NCBI GenBank assembly: GCA_002337925.1
Contig: DDHB01000024.1
Location: 46,877-73,714 of the forward strand
Origin: Sporomusaceae bacterium UBA1887
GTDB lineage: Bacteria; Bacillota; Negativicutes; Sporomusales; DSM-15969
Direction: 5' to 3'
DNA length: 26,838 nucleotides
In this document: positions 8,133 through 15,120 of the stretch, in pieces
How the letters are laid out: every line of letters begins with the position of its first letter
How positions within the stretch are numbered: position 1 is the stretch's first letter
Notes under the pieces: generated by a model
The model's input: the letters and a program-made list of their open reading frames with translations, nothing else
Told to the model about the DNA's origin: nothing
Databases searched by the model: none
Program-made: the position numbers and the translations under genes

Positions 8133-8405
8133 TCAGACTTGCGCCAGGTCTTCCATAATTCCCTGCTGATCTTCAATGATTAATTCACCATCGCAGGTCA
8201 ACATCCGGTACTGAACATAACTCAGCATCGCTAATGCATGACCATGACAATTGCCTACCGCATCAAGATTAACAACAATCCGACGGTAACCATAATGCAA
8301 ATGATCTAGCAGCTTATTTTTCAAAAAGTCGATATGCTCTGCGCATACGTCGCCACCAATATTGATATAGACTTGATCGAAATCACTTTTCACCAGAATT
8401 GACAT
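8133..8405 (-). CDS. Small STAS-like domain protein, 90 aa
   Basis: Resembles a stand-alone STAS (SpoIIAA-like) domain: a beta-rich start (VYINIGGDVC), helix EHIDFLKNKLLDHL, core strand RRIVVNLDAVG, helix ALAMLSYVQYRM, strand GELIIED. At the usual phosphorylation loop (consensus near DSSG) this protein has NCHGHA, with no Ser or Thr. Classical anti-sigma-antagonist phospho-switching is therefore unlikely. The ATG at 8405 is chosen because AGGAGGG lies seven bases upstream; an in-frame GTG at 8426 would put that site inside the gene. It follows the 30-residue membrane peptide by 37 bases behind the same Fur-controlled promoter. The fold is inferred from pattern only and the function is unknown. 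Confidence 0.6.
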   Translation of the reverse strand: MSILVKSDFDQVYINIGGDVCAEHIDFLKNKLLDHLHYGYRRIVVNLDAVGNCHGHALAMLSYVQYRMLTCDGELIIEDQQGIMEDLAQV

Positions 8406-8442
8406 TAGCCACCCTCCTGTTTTCACATTGGAAGTTATGCTG

Positions 8443-8535
8443 TCATTTATATAGTAGGCTGATCACCTCGCGCAATGCGATTATCAGCCCCAGTAAAACA
8501 ATCAATAGTCCGATTCCTTTTTTTAGTAGATACAT
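8443..8535 (-). CDS. 30-residue membrane peptide under Fur control
   Basis: An ATG at 8535 follows a strong GAGGAGGGG site and runs to TGA at 8443. The product begins MYLLKK, has one hydrophobic helix (GIGLLIVLLGLIIAL), then a short charged segment (RE) and ends LLYK. It has the size and shape of a single-pass inner-membrane micro-protein. It is first of a group with the STAS-like gene, about 20 bases downstream of a canonical Fur box and a TTGACA promoter. I recognise no family. The ribosome binding site, promoter and position make it very likely translated. It may modulate a membrane transporter or anchor the STAS-like protein, but nothing in the sequence shows this. Confidence 0.7.
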   Translation of the reverse strand: MYLLKKGIGLLIVLLGLIIALREVISLLYK

Positions 8536-8552
8536 CTTCCCCTCCTCATACT

Positions 8553-8571
8553 GATATTGATAATCATTTTC
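8553..8571. promoter_or_regulatory. Fur box, 17 of 19 matches
   Basis: GATATTGATAATCATTTTC matches the classical consensus GATAATGATAATCATTATC at 17 of 19 positions. A further half-site, ATGATAATCA (8578-8587), overlaps the -10 box. This places the small minus-strand genes under iron repression. Confidence 0.85.
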
Positions 8572-8577
8572 ATTTAT

Positions 8578-8607
8578 ATGATAATCAATTTTTGCTGTTC
8601 TTGTCAA
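8578..8607 (-). promoter_or_regulatory. Promoter of the Fur-controlled small-gene group
   Basis: A perfect -35 TTGACA (8602-8607) and -10 TATCAT (8578-8583) are separated by 18 bases on the minus strand. The Fur sequences cover the -10 and the start region. Confidence 0.75.
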
Positions 8608-8618
8608 GCTATTTGGAC

Positions 8619-8645
8619 AAAAAATAGCCGCCCTTATGGGCGGCT
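8619..8645 (-). terminator. Terminator at the end of the EamA gene
   Basis: Arms AGCCGCCC and GGGCGGCT surround a four-base loop and are followed on the minus strand by a T-rich run. The TAA stop of the EamA gene begins in the loop, so the hairpin stem overlaps the last codons. Confidence 0.85.
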
Positions 8646-9551
8646 GCCAGATTCACCTGCATTTCGGATATAGGCTGAAAGCCTGTGTGCAATTTGCGTA
8701 TTTTGCAATTGAACACCCGCCAAAACGAGCAACAGACCTAATGCAGATAGTACCGTTATCGGCTCGTTAAGCCACCAATACCCCACTCCCTGAGCAATAA
8801 TTGGTGAAACATATGTCCATGTTGATGAAAATACAGGCCCGCTCTTCTTCACCAGCCAGTAATAAATGCCATGACCGACCATGGACCCCAGCACGGTAAG
8901 ATGCAGCCATGCATACATTACCGTTTCGTTTATCTGTACTGCACCAGGCGATTCAAAAATCAAGGAAAGCAGCAACAATCCAACTCCGCCGAAAACCATT
9001 TGATAAGCATTAAACAAAAAAACATCAGAAGTCTTTTGCAATGCTTGTTTTGAGCGTACCGCTCCCATTGCCGCACATAATTCACCTGCAAGAATCGCAA
9101 TGATTGCCCAGACAGCCCAGGCATTATCTGCCACTACTACTGATGGAAATATCGCTAGCGCTACCCCGGTGAAGCCAATAACTAACCCGGCTTTTTGCAC
9201 AGCCGCTAGTTCATTTTCTTTTTTATACCATTGAATAAGTGCAATCAGTGCTGGTGTAGCTGCAGCAAATAAAGCTGCCAACCCGGAAGAAATATACTGT
9301 TCTCCCCAGTATAACGCCGCAAACAGGGCTGTCGTCATCATTACACCCACATATAAGGCATCTATCACTTGCGTCCTGGGAAGCCGGACAGGCTTCTTCC
9401 GGCAATACATAAATAAGCCAACAGCTATTCCAGCTGCCAAAAAGCGTGTTCCACCAAAGAAGAATGGTGGTATGCCGGCATCTACGCCTACTTTTATTGC
9501 TAAAAAGGTGGTTCCAAAAATCAAACACATAACCCCGTACGCTAAGTACAA
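8634..9551 (-). CDS. EamA/DMT-family transporter, 305 aa
   Basis: Ten-helix inner-membrane transporter of the drug/metabolite superfamily with two EamA repeats. Features seen: GTTFLAIKVGVDAGIPPFFF at the N-terminus with the family TRFL element after it, ALYWGEQYISSGLAALF near 85, the second repeat from about residue 150, and WLNEPITVLSALGLLLVLAGV near the C-terminus. The start is TTG at 9551, preceded by GGGGGAGAGG; a later ATG (Met8) would cut into helix 1. It is divergent from a MocR regulator with four direct repeats between, so it is the likely regulated target. Such exporters often carry amino acids or related metabolites; the substrate cannot be read from the sequence. Confidence 0.85.
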   Translation of the reverse strand: MYLAYGVMCLIFGTTFLAIKVGVDAGIPPFFFGGTRFLAAGIAVGLFMYCRKKPVRLPRTQVIDALYVGVMMTTALFAALYWGEQYISSGLAALFAAATPALIALIQWYKKENELAAVQKAGLVIGFTGVALAIFPSVVVADNAWAVWAIIAILAGELCAAMGAVRSKQALQKTSDVFLFNAYQMVFGGVGLLLLSLIFESPGAVQINETVMYAWLHLTVLGSMVGHGIYYWLVKKSGPVFSSTWTYVSPIIAQGVGYWWLNEPITVLSALGLLLVLAGVQLQNTQIAHRLSAYIRNAGESGSRP

Positions 9552-9577
9552 AAACCTCTCCCCCTCTTGCAGTTATA

Positions 9578-9647
9578 TATAACACTCGCTATTATGTACT
9601 TATATAACACTAGTTAGACTATAACAGTCAACAGCAACATATAACAG
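9578..9647. promoter_or_regulatory. Four direct repeats, candidate MocR operator
   Basis: TATAACAC at 9578 and 9603 and TATAACAG at 9620 and 9640 form four same-orientation copies starting 25, 17 and 20 bp apart. Three are followed by TCG or TCA and the fourth by TAG. They fill the gap between the EamA gene and the divergent MocR gene. Multiple direct repeats in such a gap are characteristic of MocR-type binding regions. No clear -35/-10 pair stands out apart from them. Confidence 0.65.
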
Positions 9648-9663
9648 TCGAGGAGGGACCCCT

Positions 9664-11154
9664 GTGAATATACATATTGAACGCCCTTCTACTATCCCGA
9701 TCAAAGAACAAATTTATTTAGCAATTGCCCAGCGTATCCGTACAGAGCTTTTCAAGCCCGGTCAGCAGCTCCCTTCGGTGAGGCAATTCGCCCTTCAGCT
9801 TGCCGTCAGTCCCTTGACAGTTGTCGCTGCCTACCGTCTGCTGGAGCAAGCCGGTCTTGTCCGGACAGTACACGGAAGCGGCACCTTCGTCTCTGAGCAA
9901 AGCCGGGGATTATTTGATCCTCCGCCACAGTCTGGAGTAGCTGAAGCCAACCCGTGGGACTGGCAGCTATCTCTTAAGAATTACTTGCCGCGGGCAAGTA
10001 TGTGGAGTCAAAGTGCCATCCGATTGCCTCCAACTATTCTTGATATGGCGACTGCCTCTATTCACAGCAGCTTATTGCCAAGCAATTTGATTACTGACTC
10101 TATTCAAAAAGCATTGACGCTTTACTCCGATGCGGTCGGTAAATTATCGCCGTTTAGTGGTGATCCTGAATTCATTGCGGTCATTGCCGATTATCTTCGT
10201 ACCTACCATGTTGCACTTGAACCTCATCAAATGCTGATTACAAACGGTACCCAGCAAGGCATCGATTTGTTTTGCCGCACTTTTTTAGGCCCTGGCGACA
10301 CAATAGCCGTAGAAACGCCTTGTTTTTCCGGTGCAATTGATGCGTTTCGCTTAAGTCAGGCTACCATCCAGCCTATACCGGTAGACGGTCAGGGCATTCG
10401 TCTGGATGTACTGGAGGAATTAGTTGAAAAGACTACCATTAAAGCGATTTACACCGTCCCCACTTACCACAATCCAACCGGAACAGTTATGCCCCTAAGC
10501 CGTCGCCGCGAGCTGCTTGATTTTGCGGTTGCCCATAATATTCTCATTTTAGAGGATGAGCCTCACCGGGAGCTCGGCTTTAGCGATAATGTAAAAAAAC
10601 TGCCGCCCCCTCTAAAAATGCTCGATGCCAGTGGCAGAGTCATCTACTTAAAAGGGTTCAGCAAGTTCTTATTTCCCGGTATACGCCTGGGGCTGCTTGC
10701 TGCTGACGGTACTATTTATAAGCGCCTGCTTGCAGCTAAATCTATTGTCGATCTCGGTTCACCACTTTGGCTGCAAAAGTCACTCATCCCTTTTTTCCGC
10801 AGTTCTCAGGCAGAAAAATATCTAACCCGCCTTAATCAGATTTTACGCAAACGCAGTCAATTGGTTACCGAAACGCTCATTTCCTCTCTGTCTCCTGCGA
10901 TTAAGTGGCAAAAGCCGGCAAGGGGATTGTATCTATGGCTTACGCTGCCTCCATCAGTCAACGCCGACAATCTTATTCCTGAAGCGCATCACCGAGGCAT
11001 TCATTTCCTGCCCAGTTCTATCTTCTACCCAGGCGAACCGGCTTCCAATCACCTCAGAATCTGCTGGACTAATCTATCCGATAAGGACCTGCCAGTCAGC
11101 CTTACGATTCTTTGCGAACTGTTAAACAGTGCTGTACGGAATGAAGGCCGATAA
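9664..11154 (+). CDS. MocR-family GntR/aminotransferase regulator, 496 aa
   Basis: A second chimeric regulator. The GntR DNA-binding domain spans residues ~5-75 (IPIKEQIYLAIAQRI, LAVSPLTVVAAYRLLEQAGL, GSGTFV). The PLP aminotransferase-fold domain spans ~120-490, with ITNGTQQGIDLFCRTFL, TVPTYHNPTGTVMP, ILEDEPHRELGF and the PLP-lysine motif KGFSKFLFPGIRLG. The GTG start has GAGGAGGG six bases upstream. It is divergent from the EamA exporter and probably controls it through the repeats at 9578-9647, sensing PLP or an amino-PLP adduct. It is clearly diverged from the MocR at 5164-6636, so the pair is not a recent duplication. An enzymatic aminotransferase role is possible but less likely given the intact DNA-binding domain. 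Confidence 0.85.
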   Translation: MNIHIERPSTIPIKEQIYLAIAQRIRTELFKPGQQLPSVRQFALQLAVSPLTVVAAYRLLEQAGLVRTVHGSGTFVSEQSRGLFDPPPQSGVAEANPWDWQLSLKNYLPRASMWSQSAIRLPPTILDMATASIHSSLLPSNLITDSIQKALTLYSDAVGKLSPFSGDPEFIAVIADYLRTYHVALEPHQMLITNGTQQGIDLFCRTFLGPGDTIAVETPCFSGAIDAFRLSQATIQPIPVDGQGIRLDVLEELVEKTTIKAIYTVPTYHNPTGTVMPLSRRRELLDFAVAHNILILEDEPHRELGFSDNVKKLPPPLKMLDASGRVIYLKGFSKFLFPGIRLGLLAADGTIYKRLLAAKSIVDLGSPLWLQKSLIPFFRSSQAEKYLTRLNQILRKRSQLVTETLISSLSPAIKWQKPARGLYLWLTLPPSVNADNLIPEAHHRGIHFLPSSIFYPGEPASNHLRICWTNLSDKDLPVSLTILCELLNSAVRNEGR

Positions 11155-11204
11155 CGAAGAAACCACTGATCGCCATATTGGTATCAGTGGTTTTTTCGTT
11201 ATCG
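11149..11204. terminator. Bidirectional terminator between the MocR and DUF2164 genes
   Basis: A 22-base left arm (starting CGATAACGAAG, ending CCACTGAT) pairs with ATCAGTGG...CGTTATCG around a 12-base loop. The T-run lies inside the right arm. Stop codons of both convergent genes lie in the stem: TAA at 11152-11154 on plus and TAA at 11199-11201 on minus. Confidence 0.8.
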
Positions 11205-11432
11205 GGCTCTTTTTTCCAGCCCGTACAAATCTTCTATGCTATTGCTAAGCAACGCATGTGCATCCCTTATGGCCTGATTATATATATGGGGCCCAATATC
11301 TGCAGCAATAAACTCAAGCACTTTTGCCGCCTGAAACTCGCTGAGTTCTTCCTCTCTTTCCTGCAGGAAGAACTCTTGAATATTTCTGATTAAATCTTGC
11401 CGGATTTCCTTGCTAAACTCCACCTGCTTCAT
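11199..11432 (-). CDS. DUF2164 family protein, 77 aa
   Basis: Small acidic-basic helical protein that fits the DUF2164 family seen in Bacilli and Clostridia. The family-like stretches are KEIRQDLIRNIQEFFLQER, AAKVLEFIAADIGPHIYNQA and DLYGLEK. There is no signal peptide or membrane helix; it is probably cytosolic. The ATG at 11432 has GAGGAAA upstream and overlaps the last 20 bases of the GGDEF/HD-GYP gene in a different frame, so the two are co-transcribed. The function of the family is not known to me. Confidence 0.75.
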   Translation of the reverse strand: MKQVEFSKEIRQDLIRNIQEFFLQEREEELSEFQAAKVLEFIAADIGPHIYNQAIRDAHALLSNSIEDLYGLEKRAR

Positions 11433-13104
11433 CTAATTTCCTCACTTCACCTGATGATTTGCCGGGAAACTGACTGCAAAAAATCTTCACCAACTGAGGA
11501 TCAAATTGCGAGCCCGCACCGCGCTTTAATTCAGTAATTGCAGCTTGATGACTCATGGCCTCGCGGTAAGGCCGGGGGCTTGTCATTGCATCATAGGCAT
11601 CTACAACAGCCATTACACGGCATTCAAAGGGTATTTGTTCGCCAACTAACCCTAATGGATAGCCTGCTCCATTCCACCACTCATGATGCTTTAATATCCA
11701 ATCAGAAATGGGCAGCAAATCCGTTGAGGCCTGGGCAATACGATAACCGATTTCACAGTGACGCTGAATCTCTAGACGCTCCTCATCATTTAGCGTTCCC
11801 TGTTTATTTAAAATATGGTCAGGAATACCGATTTTACCAACATCATGAAATTCTGCGAACAATTGAATGCCTGTTATTTCCGATTCAGGAATGCCGGCTG
11901 CCAGCGCAAAATCAGCAATCAGTGTCTGCATACGATCACTATGAGCTTCGTTATTATAATCACGGGCTACCAGCATTTGTTTAAGCGTTTGTATGATGGA
12001 ACCCTGAATTCCCGCTTTGCGGTATAATTTTTCCCGGTACATTTTATTATCCGCTTCCCGCAGTAAGTCGGATATGATGAGATCACGCTCTGTCGAATAG
12101 GCAAAGCCGATTGACATCTGCACTGAAATAGCACTTTCAGATAGTTTTTCGTTTTCAAGCCGGTTATTATCGCGAATCCGTTTATATAACGTCTCCATAT
12201 CTTCTAAAGAACTGCCACGGACCAAAATAGAGAACTCGTCGCCGCCCGTTCTGGCAATCACATCCTGAGGACGAAAGGAAAGCTGAAAAATTGTTGCAGC
12301 CTGGGTCAGCAAGACATCGCCCTGGGCATGACCAAATGTATCATTAACAAATTTCAAGCCGTCTATATCAATCATAAACACGCCAACACCCTCTGCAGTG
12401 CTGCCGGAAAACTCCGTAATTTCCTTTTCAAAATAAGTGCGGTTATAAAGGCCGGTCAACGAATCATGATAAATCAAATACAGCAAATGCTCCTGCGCCT
12501 GTTCACTCTGAGCCAGGTATCGCTGTGCCTTGTCCTGTTCTGCTTTGTAATGCTTGAGAATAACCATGAAAACCCATACATTAAATATAATTGTCGTCAT
12601 CAAGCCAATTGAAATATCAATAAATCGATCAAACCTGCCGGCATAAGCTACAATGATTGACGGATAATAGTACTCTAAGAACAAAAGGGCATTTACGGCT
12701 ACCAAAAAACCTGCTATCACAGCAATTCTACGAATGCCAAACAGCATTGTAGCGCCCATTGAGGAAAATAGAATTACATAAAAAGGGATACTTCCGGAAA
12801 TACCACCGTTCAATATCCATGAAGCAGGAATAATAATGAAAACTACTATTACTAAGATCCAAACAACGGTCTGATAGCGGTGCTTTACCACTGATGTATA
12901 ATAAAGGGCCGCTAATACAACTGCATAAATAATGCATGACAGTACCAGCAATGAATCTAAATCTAAAATATAATTTGTGACGGCGCTCCATATTGCTAAG
13001 CAAAAACCGAAAATCAGGATTATATTTAAAAGCCGATGCTCCAAAGAGAATTCTAATTCATTGCCAATCAAATCATAGAAATTAAAGCCCATTTCGGCTA
13101 ACAC
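11413..13104 (-). CDS. Membrane GGDEF plus HD-GYP cyclic-di-GMP protein, 563 aa
   Basis: Membrane-bound signalling protein carrying domains for both making and breaking cyclic-di-GMP. Residues ~25-190 contain about six hydrophobic helices forming an unknown sensor. A short coiled linker leads to a GGDEF domain with intact GGDEF near residue 287, preceded at the right distance by RPQD, the RxxD product-inhibition site. The C-terminal HD-GYP domain has FHDVGKIGIPD near 420 and HHEWWNGAGYP near 473, so its metal and GYP motifs are intact. The start is uncertain: the GTG at 13104 sits too close to AGGAAGG, while the ATG at 13092 leaves a long gap. It lies between a GNAT gene and an overlapping DUF2164 gene. 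Confidence 0.88.
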   Translation of the reverse strand: MLAEMGFNFYDLIGNELEFSLEHRLLNIILIFGFCLAIWSAVTNYILDLDSLLVLSCIIYAVVLAALYYTSVVKHRYQTVVWILVIVVFIIIPASWILNGGISGSIPFYVILFSSMGATMLFGIRRIAVIAGFLVAVNALLFLEYYYPSIIVAYAGRFDRFIDISIGLMTTIIFNVWVFMVILKHYKAEQDKAQRYLAQSEQAQEHLLYLIYHDSLTGLYNRTYFEKEITEFSGSTAEGVGVFMIDIDGLKFVNDTFGHAQGDVLLTQAATIFQLSFRPQDVIARTGGDEFSILVRGSSLEDMETLYKRIRDNNRLENEKLSESAISVQMSIGFAYSTERDLIISDLLREADNKMYREKLYRKAGIQGSIIQTLKQMLVARDYNNEAHSDRMQTLIADFALAAGIPESEITGIQLFAEFHDVGKIGIPDHILNKQGTLNDEERLEIQRHCEIGYRIAQASTDLLPISDWILKHHEWWNGAGYPLGLVGEQIPFECRVMAVVDAYDAMTSPRPYREAMSHQAAITELKRGAGSQFDPQLVKIFCSQFPGKSSGEVRKLDEAGGV

Positions 13105-13262
13105 ACCTTCCTAGTCTGCTCATCTCTTTGCCGAATCATTTATTGCAATAGACTAGTTTATAATGAATGTTACATGATCCTCTTTATATAAGTTTTGTTT
13201 ATTTTCGACATAATTGTAAAAATTCCCTGTTGAACTTGTACAAAAGCAGCTGAACCACTGTA

Positions 13263-13820
13263 TCAATATTTATACGCAATGCTCTCACTTTTGAGCAATG
13301 CAACCATCGTTAAATCGACAAATTCATCCTTTACCCGTTCATACTTTCTGAGTACCCCTTCTTCTTTGAATCCTAGTTTTTCCAACAAACCAAGTGAGGA
13401 GCGATTGGCAGGCTCGACCAGGGCTTGTATCCGATTTAATTCCATCTTGCAAAAGCCAAAATCAAGTAATGCTGTCAAGGTTTCAGCCATAATTCCCTGC
13501 CTCCAGAACTGCTGACCCAATTCATAACCTATCTCTGCACGACAATTTTCCTTATCCCAATTATTGAACCCGCAAGTACCCAGAACCAAGTTATCTCTTT
13601 TTCGCACTATCGCCCAGCGAAATGCTTGTTCCTGCTGAGCAAGATTATTTAGCAGACTAATCATTTCCTCTACCTGCTCTAAATTAGTAAAAGGCTTAAT
13701 ATTCATGTGTCTTACCACCTCTTGATCGGACCAATAGGCAAATAAAACAGGGGCATCTGCAAGCTCTATCTTACGAAGCAGCATTGATGAAGTTTCAAAT
13801 TGCTCAAATACAGTATTCAT
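13263..13820 (-). CDS. GNAT acetyltransferase, RimJ/RimL-like, 185 aa
   Basis: N-acetyltransferase using acetyl-CoA, of the ribosomal-protein or small-molecule GNAT_3 type. Features: MLLRKIELADAPVLFAYWSD at the N-terminus, VLGTCGFNNWD (strand 4), RAEIGYELGQQFWRQGIMAE (acetyl-CoA loop), ALVEPANRSSLGLLEKLGF and FKEEGVLRKY. I place the start at the ATG at 13820, which has AAGGAG about 12 bases upstream; the in-frame ATG at 13844 has no ribosome binding site and would put that AAGGAG inside the gene. It is 158 bases upstream of the GGDEF/HD-GYP gene on the same strand. The substrate is unknown. Confidence 0.85.
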   Translation of the reverse strand: MNTVFEQFETSSMLLRKIELADAPVLFAYWSDQEVVRHMNIKPFTNLEQVEEMISLLNNLAQQEQAFRWAIVRKRDNLVLGTCGFNNWDKENCRAEIGYELGQQFWRQGIMAETLTALLDFGFCKMELNRIQALVEPANRSSLGLLEKLGFKEEGVLRKYERVKDEFVDLTMVALLKSESIAYKY

Positions 13821-13938
13821 TGAAGTTCTTTTCTCCTTATCCATACATGGTTGTCCATCTATTCTTGATCAACTAGTATTTCTCCTCATTCAATTCCCTA
13901 TGAAACTTTTTAACACCTGCCCAAAATAGGAAGAAAGA

Positions 13939-13968
13939 ACTTCATCCACTAGTCTGCATATTATGTAA
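13939..13968 (+). promoter_or_regulatory. Sigma-K-like promoter of the Cys-x-Pro peptide gene
   Basis: AC (13939-13940), 16 bases, then CATATTATG (13957-13965), followed by TAA. This resembles the Bacillus sigma-K pattern AC-N16/17-CATAnnnTA with one mismatch. The predicted start would be about 20 bases before the ATG. The 12-base string CATATTATGTAA recurs at 15082, also just before a small gene. Confidence 0.4.
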
Positions 13969-13992
13969 TAAATACACATAGGAGGTTCCTTT

Positions 13993-14145
13993 ATGTCTAA
14001 TTGGCAGTTTCCAGAGTTAATTGATTGGGAAGAAGTCACGCTAGAAGCAAAGCAATCCTGTTATCCAACCTATTTTTGTGTACCACGCTTATGCAGCCCC
14101 TCTTGGTGTTACCCAAATTCGTGTGCACCAGTTATCTTTAAATAA
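13993..14145 (+). CDS. 50-residue Cys-x-Pro repeat peptide
   Basis: The ATG lies six bases after a strong AGGAGGT. The first ~20 residues are acidic and lack cysteine (MSNWQFPELIDWEEV). The rest is a regular series in which each cysteine is followed by any residue and then proline: CYP, CVP, CSP, CYP, CAP, at Cys23, 29, 34, 39 and 44 (spacing mostly five). It ends VIFK. No signal peptide or membrane helix is present. I recognise no family. The architecture suggests either a disulfide-rich structural peptide, such as a spore-coat component, or a ribosomal peptide precursor with leader and Cys-rich core. No modifying enzyme is nearby, which weakens the second idea. The upstream promoter-like sequence favours sporulation. 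Confidence 0.75.
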   Translation: MSNWQFPELIDWEEVTLEAKQSCYPTYFCVPRLCSPSWCYPNSCAPVIFK

Positions 14146-14211
14146 TTTGGCTTAATTTACTTTGCATCATTATAGTGCGATTCGGTTTAAACTAAGCAAG
14201 GAGGTGATCAT

Positions 14212-14361
14212 ATGTTTCATATGCATCGCAAACGCAAACTGATGAATATGGAAATGCCGGATGTCAACATGCCGGACATGTCTACGACCACAAAGGTTTT
14301 AGTGGCGGGTGCCATGGTTTACTTCGGTGCTAAAATGTTGATGGAAGAAATGATGGATTAG
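14212..14361 (+). CDS. 49-residue methionine-rich membrane peptide
   Basis: The ATG lies just after AAGGAGGTGATCA, nearly the full complement of the 16S rRNA 3' end, which marks a very strong initiation site. Twelve of 49 residues are Met. The N-terminus is basic (HRKRK), followed by MEMPDVNMPDM, then a hydrophobic stretch (KVLVAGAMVYFGAKML), and it ends EEMMD. It may be a short membrane-associated peptide, and the Met clusters could bind Cu(I), but neither point is shown. It is followed immediately by a strong terminator, so it is a compact one-gene unit, perhaps with the Cys-x-Pro gene 66 bases upstream. No family recognised. Confidence 0.72.
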   Translation: MFHMHRKRKLMNMEMPDVNMPDMSTTTKVLVAGAMVYFGAKMLMEEMMD

Positions 14362-14368
14362 CCTCCGT

Positions 14369-14400
14369 AAAAAGGCCCTGGTTTATTCCAGGGCCTTTTT
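14369..14400 (+). terminator. Terminator after the Met-rich gene
   Basis: AAAAAGGCCCTGG and CCAGGGCCTTTTT are perfect 13-base arms around TTTATT, with the T-run inside the right arm. Confidence 0.92.
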
Positions 14401-14469
14401 CATATCCGTATGAATATAATCAGCAGGAGAATACTATTGGCAATATCCAAATGTATGGAGGACCTTACC

Positions 14470-14991
14470 ATGAGTAATGAAGTAATATTATGGGGTTCAC
14501 TCATTCTTCCCTGGTCAACTATTCTCTTTATGCCAAAAGAAGATATCAAACGTTACATGCCCGTTGGCCTGTTTACAGTGGTACTTAGTGTGCTGATTTT
14601 GGAAATAGGTATTTCATTCGGTATGTGGAATATAAAGGAAACAGTTTTCCCTTTCGCACTACTTCCTCCCTTAGTTTACGGATTACCAATATTCACTATG
14701 TGGGTTTTTAAGCTTACATACGGCCGGTTCTGGCTGTTTGTTGCAACTAATGCAATTATGGATCTTTTCTTTGATTACTTAATTATACCCTGGTTAGCAA
14801 GCAGCGGTATTCTCGATTACAATGTAAGTATCTTGGACTTTTTTATTACAACATTGCAGGCTTGGCTGCTCTATGGATATCAGATGTGGCAGGAAACCAT
14901 ATTTGTCTATTCACCTAGCACCAGTTCTGCATCTGACTTGCGGCCAGCGGCAGCCAAACCAATTCCAAAAGAAGATGAACCTCACGAATAG
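14470..14991 (+). CDS. Multi-TM membrane protein, CBO0543-like, 173 aa
   Basis: Hydrophobic protein with four to five predicted helices: VILWGSLILPWSTILFM, VGLFTVVLSVLILEIGISFG, LLPPLVYGLPIFTMWVF, FWLFVATNAIMDLFFDYLII and FFITTLQAWLLYGYQM. A polar C-terminal tail of about 30 residues (Ser/Pro/Ala then acidic) follows. The pattern PKEDIKRYMPV after helix 1 is like uncharacterised membrane proteins of spore-forming Firmicutes (CBO0543 group). I chose the ATG at 14470 because GGAGG lies eight bases upstream; the open frame extends back to 14410 without a second site. No catalytic motif seen; function unknown. Confidence 0.7.
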   Translation: MSNEVILWGSLILPWSTILFMPKEDIKRYMPVGLFTVVLSVLILEIGISFGMWNIKETVFPFALLPPLVYGLPIFTMWVFKLTYGRFWLFVATNAIMDLFFDYLIIPWLASSGILDYNVSILDFFITTLQAWLLYGYQMWQETIFVYSPSTSSASDLRPAAAKPIPKEDEPHE

Positions 14992-15013
14992 TTGTTTTAG
15001 TTAGCACCAAGCA

Positions 15014-15051
15014 AGCCAGAGCGACCGCATAAAACGGAGCTCTGGCTTTTT
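15014..15051 (+). terminator. Terminator after the CBO0543-like gene
   Basis: AAGCCAGAGC pairs with GCTCTGGCTT across a 16-base loop and is followed by further T residues. Confidence 0.8.
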
Positions 15052-15062
15052 ATTATCAAATC

Positions 15063-15093
15063 ACCTTTTATCTTTTTGTTACATATTATGTAA
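15063..15093 (+). promoter_or_regulatory. Sigma-K-like promoter of the 66-aa gene
   Basis: AC (15063-15064), 17 bases, then CATATTATG (15082-15090). The -10 region lies in a perfect 15-base palindrome, TTACATATTATGTAA (15079-15093), which could instead be an operator. The 12 bases CATATTATGTAA are identical to those before the Cys-x-Pro gene. Confidence 0.4.
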
Positions 15094-15120
15094 AAGAAAT
15101 CAAAAAGGAGGTTTTGCTAT

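Noticed and set aside
13201..13262. Terminator after the GNAT gene
   Set aside because: Only short partial complementarity (GTTCA, TTCAAC) and no clear stem with a T-run.
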